Shown here piece after piece: positions 1-5,261 of a DNA stretch of 5,445 nucleotides (positions within the stretch are counted from its first letter, which is position 1; each line of letters opens with the position of its first letter). This DNA is from Pseudomonadota bacterium (GTDB taxonomy: Bacteria > Pseudomonadota > Gammaproteobacteria > Steroidobacterales > Steroidobacteraceae), in assembly GCA_028067895.1 (NCBI GenBank), contig JAPTUI010000430.1:1-5445 (forward strand). Direction: 5' to 3'. The position numbers and the translations under genes were made by a program. The notes below the pieces were generated by a model. The model searched no databases, was not told the origin of the DNA, and saw only the letters and a list, made by a program, of their open reading frames with translations.

Positions 1-223
1 CTCGGGCGATCAGCAGAAGGACGCGCACGCGCTCGGCCCAGTTCTTGTAGTTCGACCAGGTATTGAGGTTGCGCGTGATCGCATCGTGGCGCGCCCGGAC
101 GTTCTGCACCCGGTCGAGCCAGCTCGGAAACGGCGCCGAGGGTGTACCCGGCGCGCCAGCGCTGCCGCCGGTCTTCTCTGGAGCGCGGGGCGGAACGCTG
201 CGCTCCCTGAACGATGAACTCAT
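1..223 (-). CDS. Unrecognised protein, N-terminal 74 residues (runs off left edge)
   Basis: Reading the minus strand from an ATG at 223 gives an open frame to the window edge with strongly G/C-biased third codon positions. A Shine-Dalgarno match (GAGGTG, 229-234) lies five bases before the ATG. Residues 1-33 are rich in Ser, Pro, Gly and Ala and look disordered, with no signal peptide. Residues 35-74 look helical and mixed charged/aromatic, including NTWSNYKNWAERVRVLLLIAR shortened here to its core WSNYKNW, and end in a hydrophobic stretch (VLLLIAR) that could begin a membrane or core helix. I do not recognise the family. It starts 176 bases after the ppnN stop on the same strand, so it may be the next gene of that unit or have its own promoter. 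The frame lacks an in-window end, so length and function are open. I am fairly sure it is coding and have no functional call. Confidence 0.72.
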   Translation of the reverse strand, partial: MSSSFRERSVPPRAPEKTGGSAGAPGTPSAPFPSWLDRVQNVRARHDAITRNLNTWSNYKNWAERVRVLLLIAR

Positions 224-228
224 GGACG

Positions 229-234
229 CACCTC
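229..234 (-). promoter_or_regulatory. Ribosome binding site of the left-edge gene
   Basis: The minus strand reads GAGGTG-CGTCC-ATG, a six-base match to the anti-Shine-Dalgarno sequence five bases before the ATG at 223. It supports that start for a gene otherwise seen only as a fragment. Confidence 0.55.
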
Positions 235-327
235 GGACAACGAGTCCGCAGGGTACGACCCGGGCGCTCCGTGCGCAGGTACTGGTTCACAAGCGTCCTC
301 TCTGGCCGCGCACGAAGAGCCGCCGCG

Positions 328-350
328 GCCGCGTTATGCAACATTGCGGC
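328..350 (-). other. Hairpin in the 176-base gap after ppnN
   Basis: GCCGC (346-350 on the minus strand) pairs with GCGGC (328-332), and GTT pairs with AAC inside, leaving a GCAT loop and a three-base bulge. No T-run follows on the minus strand, so it is not a standard Rho-independent terminator. A CATAAT hexamer just upstream (353-358, minus) resembles a -10 box but has no convincing -35. The rest of the gap (224-399) shows no further gene. The hairpin could be a leader structure, a Rho-dependent end or chance in GC-rich DNA. Confidence 0.25.
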
Positions 351-399
351 TCATTATGTCACGCGCCGCCCGCGCAAAGGTGCGCAGCCTCGAGCACGG

Positions 400-1785
400 C
401 TATGCCACCAGACGGTACACGGGACGATAGACGCTGCCCGGCAGCTTCATGCGGCCCTGCTCGACGAACGCCGCCAGCAGCTCATCGAGCAATTTCATGA
501 TGTGCTGGTCGCCCGCGAGTTCGTACGGTCCGAGCCGCTCGATCGCATGGATACCGTGCTCTTTGACGTTGCCGGTGACGATCCCGGAGAACGCACGGCG
601 CAGGTTGGCGGCAAGCTCATGCACGGGCTGATTGCGGCCGAGCGCAAGTGCACGCATCGACTCGTGGGTCACCGCGAAGGGGTGCTGGAACTGGGGCGGA
701 ACCGAGAGCAGCCAGTTGAAGTTGTACGAGTCCTTCATGCGGTGGCGAAAATCCCGCACCGACTGGATACCGCGCACCATGTGCCGGCCGACTTCAGCAG
801 GATCGTCAATGATGATCGTCAGCCGCTCGAGCGCCGCCTCGCCGAGCGTGCCGCGGATGAAATGGCGGATATGCTCGAAATACGCCGCGCTCGTGCGCGG
901 TCCGGTGAGCACCACCGGAAAGGGCTGCTCACGGTTCGGCGGGTCGAGCAGGATGCCGAGCAGATAGAGGATTTCCTCGAGCGTTCCAGCCCCACCCGGG
1001 AACACGACGATACCGTGTGCGAAGCGCACGAAGGCCTCGAGGCGCTTCTCGATGTCCGGCATGATCACGAGGTGATTGACGATCGGATTGGGCGGCTCCG
1101 CAGCGATGATGCCGGGCTCGGTGATACCGATATAACGCCCGTGCGCCATCCGCTGCTTCGCATGCCCGATGGTCGCCCCCTTCATCGGCCCTTTCATGGC
1201 GCCCGGCCCGCAACCGGTGCACACATCGAGCCCGCGCAGACCGAGTTCATAGCCGACGCGCTTGGAGTATTTGTACTCCTCAGCACCGATGGAATGCCCT
1301 CCCCAGCAGACCACCAGGTTCGGATGCATGCGGCACTCGAGCAGCTGCGCATTGCGCAGGATGTGGAACACCGCGTTGGTGATCGAGGCGGAATCCTCCA
1401 GATCGAAGCGGCCTGAAGCCATGATCTCGTTCGAGGTGAACACTACGTCGCGCAGCACCGCGAACAGATGCTCCTTGATGCCGCGGATCATCTGCCCGTC
1501 GACGAATGCGGCCGCCGGCGCGTGATGCATCTCGAGGCGCACACCCCAGGGCTGTCGCATGATGCGGATATCGAAGTCGCGGAACCGGTCGAAGATTTCC
1601 TTGGCGTTGTCCGTGTCGGCGCCGCTATTGAGCACCGCCAGGGCGCATTTGCGGAACAGGGAGTAGAGCCCCCCCTGCCCGGAGTCGAGCAACTTGGCGA
1701 TTTCGTCCTGTGAGAGGTTCTCGAGACTGCCGCGAGGGTGGACGCGCGCTTCGATGAATTCCGGTTCGGAGTCGTGATTTTCCAT
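400..1785 (-). CDS. ppnN: PpnN, pyrimidine/purine nucleotide 5'-monophosphate nucleosidase (LOG family)
   Basis: This cytoplasmic enzyme hydrolyses the N-glycosidic bond of nucleoside 5'-monophosphates to free base and ribose 5-phosphate, serving nucleotide salvage. In E. coli, PpnN (formerly YgdH) is bound and stimulated by (p)ppGpp. The 461 residues match the E. coli protein (about 454) along the whole length, with the same three parts. These are an N-terminal DUF4478-type domain (about 10-120; LAVLNSG, FDIRIMR, AAFVDGQMIR), the Rossmann-like LOG/lysine-decarboxylase-type domain (about 150-330; VVCWGGHSI, CTGCGPGAMKGPMKGA, IIAAEPPNP, MPDIEKRLEAFVR), and a C-terminal DUF3412-type domain (about 340-461; NFNW, LRRAFSGIV.GNVKE, RMKLPGS). 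The LOG signature PGGAGTLEE, with its catalytic and phosphate-binding residues, is intact at 263-271. The first 18 residues are slightly longer than in E. coli. An AGGG six bases before the ATG serves as ribosome binding site. The gene follows the L,D-transpeptidase stop by 18 bases, so co-transcription is likely. The family call is near certain; ppGpp control is inferred from E. coli. Confidence 0.97.
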   Translation of the reverse strand: MENHDSEPEFIEARVHPRGSLENLSQDEIAKLLDSGQGGLYSLFRKCALAVLNSGADTDNAKEIFDRFRDFDIRIMRQPWGVRLEMHHAPAAAFVDGQMIRGIKEHLFAVLRDVVFTSNEIMASGRFDLEDSASITNAVFHILRNAQLLECRMHPNLVVCWGGHSIGAEEYKYSKRVGYELGLRGLDVCTGCGPGAMKGPMKGATIGHAKQRMAHGRYIGITEPGIIAAEPPNPIVNHLVIMPDIEKRLEAFVRFAHGIVVFPGGAGTLEEILYLLGILLDPPNREQPFPVVLTGPRTSAAYFEHIRHFIRGTLGEAALERLTIIIDDPAEVGRHMVRGIQSVRDFRHRMKDSYNFNWLLSVPPQFQHPFAVTHESMRALALGRNQPVHELAANLRRAFSGIVTGNVKEHGIHAIERLGPYELAGDQHIMKLLDELLAAFVEQGRMKLPGSVYRPVYRLVA

Positions 1786-1803
1786 CAGGTACCCTGAACC
1801 GCC

Positions 1804-2340
1804 TCAGGGCTGGATGTCGATCGGCATGCCGTCATGCGTCATCATCCAGATCTGCATCATGTTGGCATCGGACACGGCGATGCAGCCATCGGTCCAGTCG
1901 CTGTGCAGGTAGTACGAGAGGGGACCGTGCAGGTGGTTTGGCAGGCCGTGAATCATGATCTCCCCGCCCGGTTGCCAATGGTGCTCACGGGCGCGAGCCC
2001 GATCGACCCGGTTCGGATAGGAGATCTGGATCGACAGGAAGAATTCGCTGCGCGGGTCGCGGCGCACCAGGTGGTACCAGCCAACCGGCGTGCGGTAGTC
2101 CCCGGAGCGCTCCTTGGGTCCATTCGGCATCAGACCGAGGTGAATACGAAAGGAACGCACCACCTGATTGCCGTTCATCAGGTACAGGCGGCGGGCGGAC
2201 TTCTTCACCAGCACGTACTGCACGTGCGGCAGGTGCGGATCGGCGAGCAACGGCACTCGCCCGGCACGCGGAGCCGGTGCGGCATGCGCCGCAGCGACCA
2301 GAAGCAGCGAGAGTGTCAGGGTGATCTTGGGCAGGCGCAT
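1804..2340 (-). CDS. Exported L,D-transpeptidase (YkuD domain)
   Basis: This is a periplasmic YkuD-fold enzyme. The family uses an active-site cysteine to form or exchange 3-3 peptidoglycan cross-links or to attach or remove proteins on meso-diaminopimelate. From the ATG at 2340 the protein has 178 residues. Residues 1-20 form a signal peptide (MRLPK, hydrophobic core, cleavage near AHA-AP). A short tether is followed by the YkuD domain from about residue 40: VLVKKSARRLYLMNG, the TPVG strand, catalytic-site His131 in MIHG, and Cys153 in DWTDGCIAVSD. The last motif is the TDGCIAV variant rather than classical SHGCIRL. No LysM is present, but the upstream gene supplies a LysM protein. In-frame starts at 2358 (ATG), 2349 (ATG) and 2394 (GTG, overlapping the previous gene) are possible. 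I prefer 2340 because it gives a textbook signal peptide, although it has no Shine-Dalgarno; a TATAAT sits just upstream. Cross-linking versus Lpp-type substrate cannot be told from sequence. Confidence 0.9.
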   Translation of the reverse strand: MRLPKITLTLSLLLVAAAHAAPAPRAGRVPLLADPHLPHVQYVLVKKSARRLYLMNGNQVVRSFRIHLGLMPNGPKERSGDYRTPVGWYHLVRRDPRSEFFLSIQISYPNRVDRARAREHHWQPGGEIMIHGLPNHLHGPLSYYLHSDWTDGCIAVSDANMMQIWMMTHDGMPIDIQP

Positions 2341-2347
2341 GGCAGAC

Positions 2348-2353
2348 ATTATA
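2348..2353 (-). promoter_or_regulatory. Perfect TATAAT hexamer seven bases before the L,D-transpeptidase ATG
   Basis: On the minus strand TATAAT is followed by GTCTGCC and then the ATG at 2340, so a sigma-70 start would fall on or next to the A of the ATG and give a leaderless mRNA. That agrees with the lack of a Shine-Dalgarno there. The -35 region at 16-18 bases spacing (CCTGCC, TCCTGC or TTCCTG) is poor and no extended -10 TG is present. It would be an internal promoter of the operon. Confidence 0.3.
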
Positions 2354-2380
2354 GACATCGCTCGAATCAGGCAGGAACGC

Positions 2381-4786
2381 TCAACCGGCTGCACCGGCCG
2401 GCTCGATGCGCGGAATCACCAGCGAGGTCCCAGGGTGCAAGGTGAAAAAGTCCGTGTGCGGGTTGTACTGGCGCAACAGCCACGCCGGCAGATCGCTGAA
2501 CCGTCGCGTCAACGTCCAGAGCGAGTCGCCGCTGCGCGTGACGTACTTGCGCGTTCCGTCGATCCGGTAGTGGGCAAAGTAGCTCTGTTCGAGCGCCTGA
2601 TGGTAGGCGAGACGCCGGGCCGTGAACTCCTGGGGCGTCACAGAATGAAAGTCGAGTCGGATGCGCTCCCCGATGCGTACCGGCTGATGAAGGGCGAGGT
2701 GATTCAAGCGGCGCAGGTCCATGGCGCTGACGCCGAGCCACTGCGCGTAGTAGCCGAGCGATTCTGCCGGCGCCACACGGATTGTGCCGTTCGCGGCCAC
2801 CCGATAGTTGGCCGGATCCACGCTGCGCGCCGGATCGGCCTCGGGTCCGAGCATTGGCCCAATGGCCTTGGCTTGGCGCGCCGACACCGGCTGAGGGTCC
2901 GCAGCCGCCGCGGGCGGCGCGGCGTGCGTGACGGTCTGAGCGACCGCCATCGCGTTCATGGCGGCGACCGGTGCAGCGATCGCCGGAGGCAGCGCATGGT
3001 CAGCCGTGGCGTTCGCGGCCCGCACCGCGGCACTCGGCGCGCGCCCCGGCAGGCGCAACCGCTCGCCCACCTGCAGAAGCGCATTCAGCGCAATGCCGTT
3101 ACGCTGCGCCAGTGTGCGCGCACCGATGCCGTAATGCGCGGCGATCGCACTGAGCGTATCGCCGGGTCGGACCCGGTAAACCCCGGCGAGCGCACCGCTC
3201 ACGGCTGGCCCGCTCGGCTCCGGCGCATGCAAGGGCACCACGGCCGACAGACGCAGGGGCTCACCGACCTGCAGCAGCGCATTGAGCCCAATCCCGTTAC
3301 GCTGAGCCAATGCGGCCGGACTGATGCCGTAACGGGCCGCAATTGCGGTCAGGGTGTCGCCCGGACGCACCCGATAGAGCGTCGCCGTGCGCGCGCCGGG
3401 AGAGGTGCTCGCGGACATTGCCTGGGCCACCACCTGTGCCGGTGGCCGCGAGGCACCGGGCAGGCGCAGCAACTCACCGATGCGCAGCATGGCGCCAACC
3501 GGCATGCCGTTGAAGCGCGCGAGGGCCCACATATCGATGTGGTATCGCGCCGCGATGCCCGAGAGCGTATCGCCCGGCTGCACGCGGTACACCGGCGGGC
3601 GCAGCTGCGCCGCCAGAATCGCCTGCGCGCCGAGGCGGGCACGCAGTGCGGCCACGGTCCAATGCACACCGCCGGCCGGCAGTCGCAAACGGTACCCCTT
3701 GGGGACGTCAAGTTCGCCGCTCCATACGGGGGGGCGCAGCCCCGGGTTCAGCTCCCGCAGCCGAGCCGCGCCGACGTTCGCAGCCCGCTCGATGGCCTCC
3801 ACGGAAACATAGCCCGGCAGGGTCAGCTCCTGAAAGTGCTCCTCCGGTAGCCGCCGTAGCGCCCCGAAGTAGCGCTGAGCGTGCTCATCGACGTAAAGCG
3901 CGGCTAAGAACGATGCATAGAAATTGCGAGAGGCGAACCCGAACATCGCCGTGTGGTAACGCCGCACAATGATGCCCAGATCGCGGGTGCCCTCCACGCG
4001 CACGGCACGCAGCATGCCAGCGACGCCCTGGTTATAGGCGGTGATTGCGAGCGGCCACGTGCCGAGAATTCGGTAGTTGTACGCGAGCAGCTGCGCAGCC
4101 GCCACGGTGGCGCTGAACGGATCGAAGCGCTGATCGAGCGCGGCATCGATGCGCAGGAAGCGTTCAGCCGTGCCGGGCATGAATTGCCACAAACCGGCTG
4201 CGCCATCCTTCGAATACGCGCGCGGATTGTAGGAGGACTCCACCAGCGGCAGCGCGGCCAGCTGCGGCGGCAGTCCGCGTGCGGCGAGCGCCCGTGCAAT
4301 CGCGTGCTGCCAGGCACCCGAGCGGATCAGCCCGGCCTTGAAGCGGTTCGACTGGCCGAGCTGAAAGCGAATCTCGCCGGCCGCCTCGCGCAGCAGCGAG
4401 GGACTGGGGTGCGCCCCCCAGAGCGCGCGAAGCCGGCGCTCCTCGGGCGTGAGCGGCCGTACACCGGCGGCGATGCTGCGCAGTTGCGCGGCAATGTGGT
4501 CGCGCTCGCGATCGACGATGCGCTGGCGCTGCGCCGGCGGACTGCCCGGCGCAAAGCGCACGGTCGCGTAGACGACCCCGAGATGGTTCGGGTCGTGCAA
4601 GAACCCTTCATTCGTGTCGATCTGCGTGTAGACGCGGATCCAGAAGTGCACCGCGGTGCGCAGCTGCGGCGGACAGGGCAGAGCCGCGTCGGCCGCGAGG
4701 GCCCGCGCGGCGAATGTCGCCAGAAAAGCCGTCCAGAACAGGCGCAACACGCCGGGCACCATCCTGAAGTTGCCCGTCGATTTCAT
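2381..4786 (-). CDS. Secreted SLT-domain lytic transglycosylase with multiple LysM modules (MltD-like)
   Basis: The product is predicted to cleave the MurNAc-GlcNAc bond of peptidoglycan in the periplasm, giving 1,6-anhydroMurNAc ends, while anchored to glycan by LysM modules. Residues 1-31 are a signal peptide (hydrophobic LFWTAFLATFA, cleavage near ALA-ADA). Residues 40-160 form an N-terminal region (HFWIRVYTQID, FLHDPNHLGVVYATVRF) of unclear role. The SLT domain spans about 165-290: catalytic Glu183 in LPLVESSYNP, GLWQFMPGT at 198-206 and AYNQG at 250-254. A degenerate LysM (327-370) follows, then clear LysM modules at 400-443, 471-514 and 537-580, an Ala/Pro-rich linker (581-668), a divergent LysM (669-713) and a C-terminal one (747-794). 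E. coli MltD has a similar core but only about 452 residues and two LysM. No lipobox Cys is seen near the cleavage site, so it is probably soluble in the periplasm. The start at 4786 is fixed by GAGGTG at 4790-4795; an ATG at 4762 is the alternative. The L,D-transpeptidase follows 40 bases after the stop. Confidence 0.95.
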   Translation of the reverse strand: MKSTGNFRMVPGVLRLFWTAFLATFAARALAADAALPCPPQLRTAVHFWIRVYTQIDTNEGFLHDPNHLGVVYATVRFAPGSPPAQRQRIVDRERDHIAAQLRSIAAGVRPLTPEERRLRALWGAHPSPSLLREAAGEIRFQLGQSNRFKAGLIRSGAWQHAIARALAARGLPPQLAALPLVESSYNPRAYSKDGAAGLWQFMPGTAERFLRIDAALDQRFDPFSATVAAAQLLAYNYRILGTWPLAITAYNQGVAGMLRAVRVEGTRDLGIIVRRYHTAMFGFASRNFYASFLAALYVDEHAQRYFGALRRLPEEHFQELTLPGYVSVEAIERAANVGAARLRELNPGLRPPVWSGELDVPKGYRLRLPAGGVHWTVAALRARLGAQAILAAQLRPPVYRVQPGDTLSGIAARYHIDMWALARFNGMPVGAMLRIGELLRLPGASRPPAQVVAQAMSASTSPGARTATLYRVRPGDTLTAIAARYGISPAALAQRNGIGLNALLQVGEPLRLSAVVPLHAPEPSGPAVSGALAGVYRVRPGDTLSAIAAHYGIGARTLAQRNGIALNALLQVGERLRLPGRAPSAAVRAANATADHALPPAIAAPVAAMNAMAVAQTVTHAAPPAAAADPQPVSARQAKAIGPMLGPEADPARSVDPANYRVAANGTIRVAPAESLGYYAQWLGVSAMDLRRLNHLALHQPVRIGERIRLDFHSVTPQEFTARRLAYHQALEQSYFAHYRIDGTRKYVTRSGDSLWTLTRRFSDLPAWLLRQYNPHTDFFTLHPGTSLVIPRIEPAGAAG
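3047..3376 (-). repeat. Near-identical LysM repeat pair inside the transglycosylase gene
   Basis: Two 132-base units (3047-3178 and 3245-3376) encode LysM modules that agree at 35 of 44 residues, sharing YRVRPGDTL, LAQRNGI and LNALLQVGE. Both are much closer to each other than to the LysM copies at 3458-3589, 2648-2782 or 2405-2548, which points to a recent internal duplication. The 66 bases between them encode an Ala/Pro-rich linker. Confidence 0.8.
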
Positions 4787-4789
4787 TTA

Positions 4790-4795
4790 CACCTC
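4790..4795 (-). promoter_or_regulatory. Ribosome binding site deciding the transglycosylase start
   Basis: The minus strand reads GAGGTG-TAA-ATG, an excellent Shine-Dalgarno match just before the ATG at 4786. The alternative ATG at 4762 has only an AGG abutting the codon, so the upstream start is preferred. Confidence 0.65.
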
Positions 4796-4853
4796 GAGCT
4801 ATAACAAAATAGCCTTTGAACTCATTGACTTAACGACAACATAGCGGTTTTTT

Positions 4854-4899
4854 GAGGCATTCGAGCCTCGAGAAACAGTCGATTTTTCTTACAATCGAC
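4854..4899. promoter_or_regulatory. Two adjacent dyads in the A+T-rich region upstream of the transglycosylase
   Basis: A perfect 7-bp dyad, GTCGATT (4878-4884) and AATCGAC (4893-4899), has an 8-base centre. Next to it lies a 5-bp dyad, GAGGC (4854-4858) and GCCTC (4865-4869). The region 4796-4900 is markedly richer in A+T than its surroundings, as expected for a promoter of the minus-strand operon, but I find no convincing -35/-10 pair on that strand. A run of six T precedes the smaller dyad on the plus strand, so neither dyad works as an intrinsic terminator. They may be operators for the operon, or enhancer sites for the sigma-54 promoter about 145-190 bases away. Confidence 0.4.
4868..4895 (+). 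promoter_or_regulatory. Weak sigma-70-like promoter on the plus strand
   Basis: TACAAT (4890-4895) matches the -10 consensus at five of six bases; a TCGAGA (4868-4873) 16 bases upstream matches the -35 at four of six. Transcription would start near 4902, at the outer end of the long inverted repeat, and run to the terminator at 5248. The -10 overlaps the 7-bp dyad, which could then act as an operator. It is weakly supported. Confidence 0.2.
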
Positions 4900-4906
4900 C
4901 GAATTC

Positions 4907-5170
4907 CGGATGCGGCATACGCCTCTGAAGCGAATCATCGCGCAAAGAATATGGGAAATCCTTTCGTGTAAGTGGACATTACGTCACATTAGGGGGCCCA
5001 TCCAGTGCCGATATGTCTTGGGAAGCGCATCGAAGGACCACCTGGCACAGGGTTTGCTGGTATTTGCCCACGGCGGACCGCCCGGCGGTCCACGGGGGGA
5101 AGAACAAGCGACAGTAAGGAAATTCCGAGAAAGCACGGGCACGCTGCGAACACAGACGTATGCCGCACCG
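4907..5170 (+). repeat. Long-range inverted repeat that could close a structured RNA
   Basis: TGCGGCATACG (4911-4921) is the exact reverse complement of CGTATGCCGCA (5157-5167). Allowing a bulged A at 4910, the pairing extends outward by CGG/CCG (4907-4909 with 5168-5170), and inward past two unpaired C by TCTG/CAGA (4924-4927 with 5153-5156). The enclosed 235 bases hold smaller hairpins, including GCGA-ATCA-TCGC (4930-4941), GTGGAC/GTCAC (4972-4987), GTGCC/GGCAC (5005-5009 with 5044-5048) and GGACCG/CGGTCC (5075-5091). I see no signature of RNase P, tmRNA, SRP RNA, a riboswitch or a retron reverse transcriptase nearby. It could be the body of a longer non-coding RNA or a pair of protein-binding sites. 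Confidence 0.35.
5043..5058 (+). promoter_or_regulatory. Sigma-54 (RpoN) promoter, near-perfect -24/-12
   Basis: The plus strand reads TGGCAC-AGGGT-TTGCT. This matches the RpoN consensus TGGCACG-N4-TTGCW at every specified base except the seventh (A for G). The GG at 5044-5045 and GC at 5056-5057 have the required spacing for -24/-12. The site is intergenic, faces away from the transglycosylase operon and is followed by a terminator on the same strand. The predicted start is about 5069. Such promoters need an AAA+ enhancer-binding activator; candidate upstream dyads lie at 4878-4899 and, weakly, GTAA-N7-TTAC at 4968-4982. Confidence 0.6.
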
Positions 5171-5248
5171 TGCCACGTTAGAAAAATAAAGAAGCACGAC
5201 TCGATGCAAGCAAGCGACCGACCCCGCCCGCGCGGGGTCTTCTTTTTT
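5069..5248 (+). ncRNA. Candidate sigma-54-dependent small RNA of about 180 nt
   Basis: The interval runs from the predicted start of the sigma-54 promoter to the end of the terminator T-run. The only long frame across it (from 4910) lacks the G/C third-position bias of the real genes and continues past the terminator into antisense of the next gene, so I read the interval as non-coding. Predicted fold in order: a 5' hairpin GGACCG/CGGTCC (5075-5091); an open purine-rich stretch; a hairpin GCACGG/CCGTGC (5133-5138 with 5168-5173), extended by GCA/TGC inside; an A-rich single strand; and the terminator hairpin. Two exact AAnAAnAA motifs, AAGAACAA (5100-5107) and AAAAATAA (5182-5189), lie in the unpaired parts. 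Such motifs bind the distal face of Hfq, with Crc, in Pseudomonas CrcZ/CrcY, which are also sigma-54-dependent. GlmY/GlmZ of enterobacteria are other sigma-54-linked sRNAs. Function as an Hfq decoy is inference; no known family is matched. Confidence 0.45.
5220..5248 (+). terminator. Strong Rho-independent terminator (plus strand)
   Basis: GACCCCGC (5220-5227) pairs perfectly with GCGGGGTC (5232-5239) across a CCGC loop and is followed at once by TTCTTTTTT (5240-5248). There is no T-run after the stem on the minus strand, so it serves plus-strand transcription. No plus-strand protein gene precedes it, which is the main argument for a non-coding RNA here. It converges on the minus-strand gene ending 14 bases beyond. 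Confidence 0.87.
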
Positions 5249-5261
5249 CGCTTGCGGTCCG

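Noticed and set aside
214..1416. 400-codon plus-strand frame antisense to ppnN
   Set aside because: It mirrors the G/C-biased codons of ppnN, has no recognisable domain, and the ppnN frame matches its family along its entire length.
2168..3850. 560-codon plus-strand frame antisense to the transglycosylase
   Set aside because: The product is Arg/Gln/His-rich with no domain; it arises from the LysM/SLT coding frame on the other strand, where motifs are intact.
3953..4804. 283-codon plus-strand frame antisense to the N-terminal part of the transglycosylase
   Set aside because: It is a compositional shadow of a gene whose signal peptide and SLT catalytic residues are clear.
4990..5060. 6S RNA, suggested by GTGCCGATAT near a GGGCC as in the E. 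coli 6S 5' half
   Set aside because: The similarity is confined to about ten bases; the conserved 3' half, the usual length and the neighbouring ygfA-type gene are missing.
4908..5120. CsrB/RsmZ-type RNA, suggested by eight GGA triplets
   Set aside because: Most GGA triplets are not in hairpin loops, and the count is only modestly above expectation for this base composition.
4907..5170. Retron msr-msd, suggested by inverted repeats closing the region
   Set aside because: No reverse transcriptase gene is adjacent; the flanking genes are a transporter and a transglycosylase.
4902..5248. RNase P RNA, tmRNA or SRP RNA, suggested by size and paired ends
   Set aside because: The RNase P core GAGGAAAGUCC, a tmRNA tRNA-like end with CCA and tag reading frame, and the SRP GGAAGCAGCC core are all absent.
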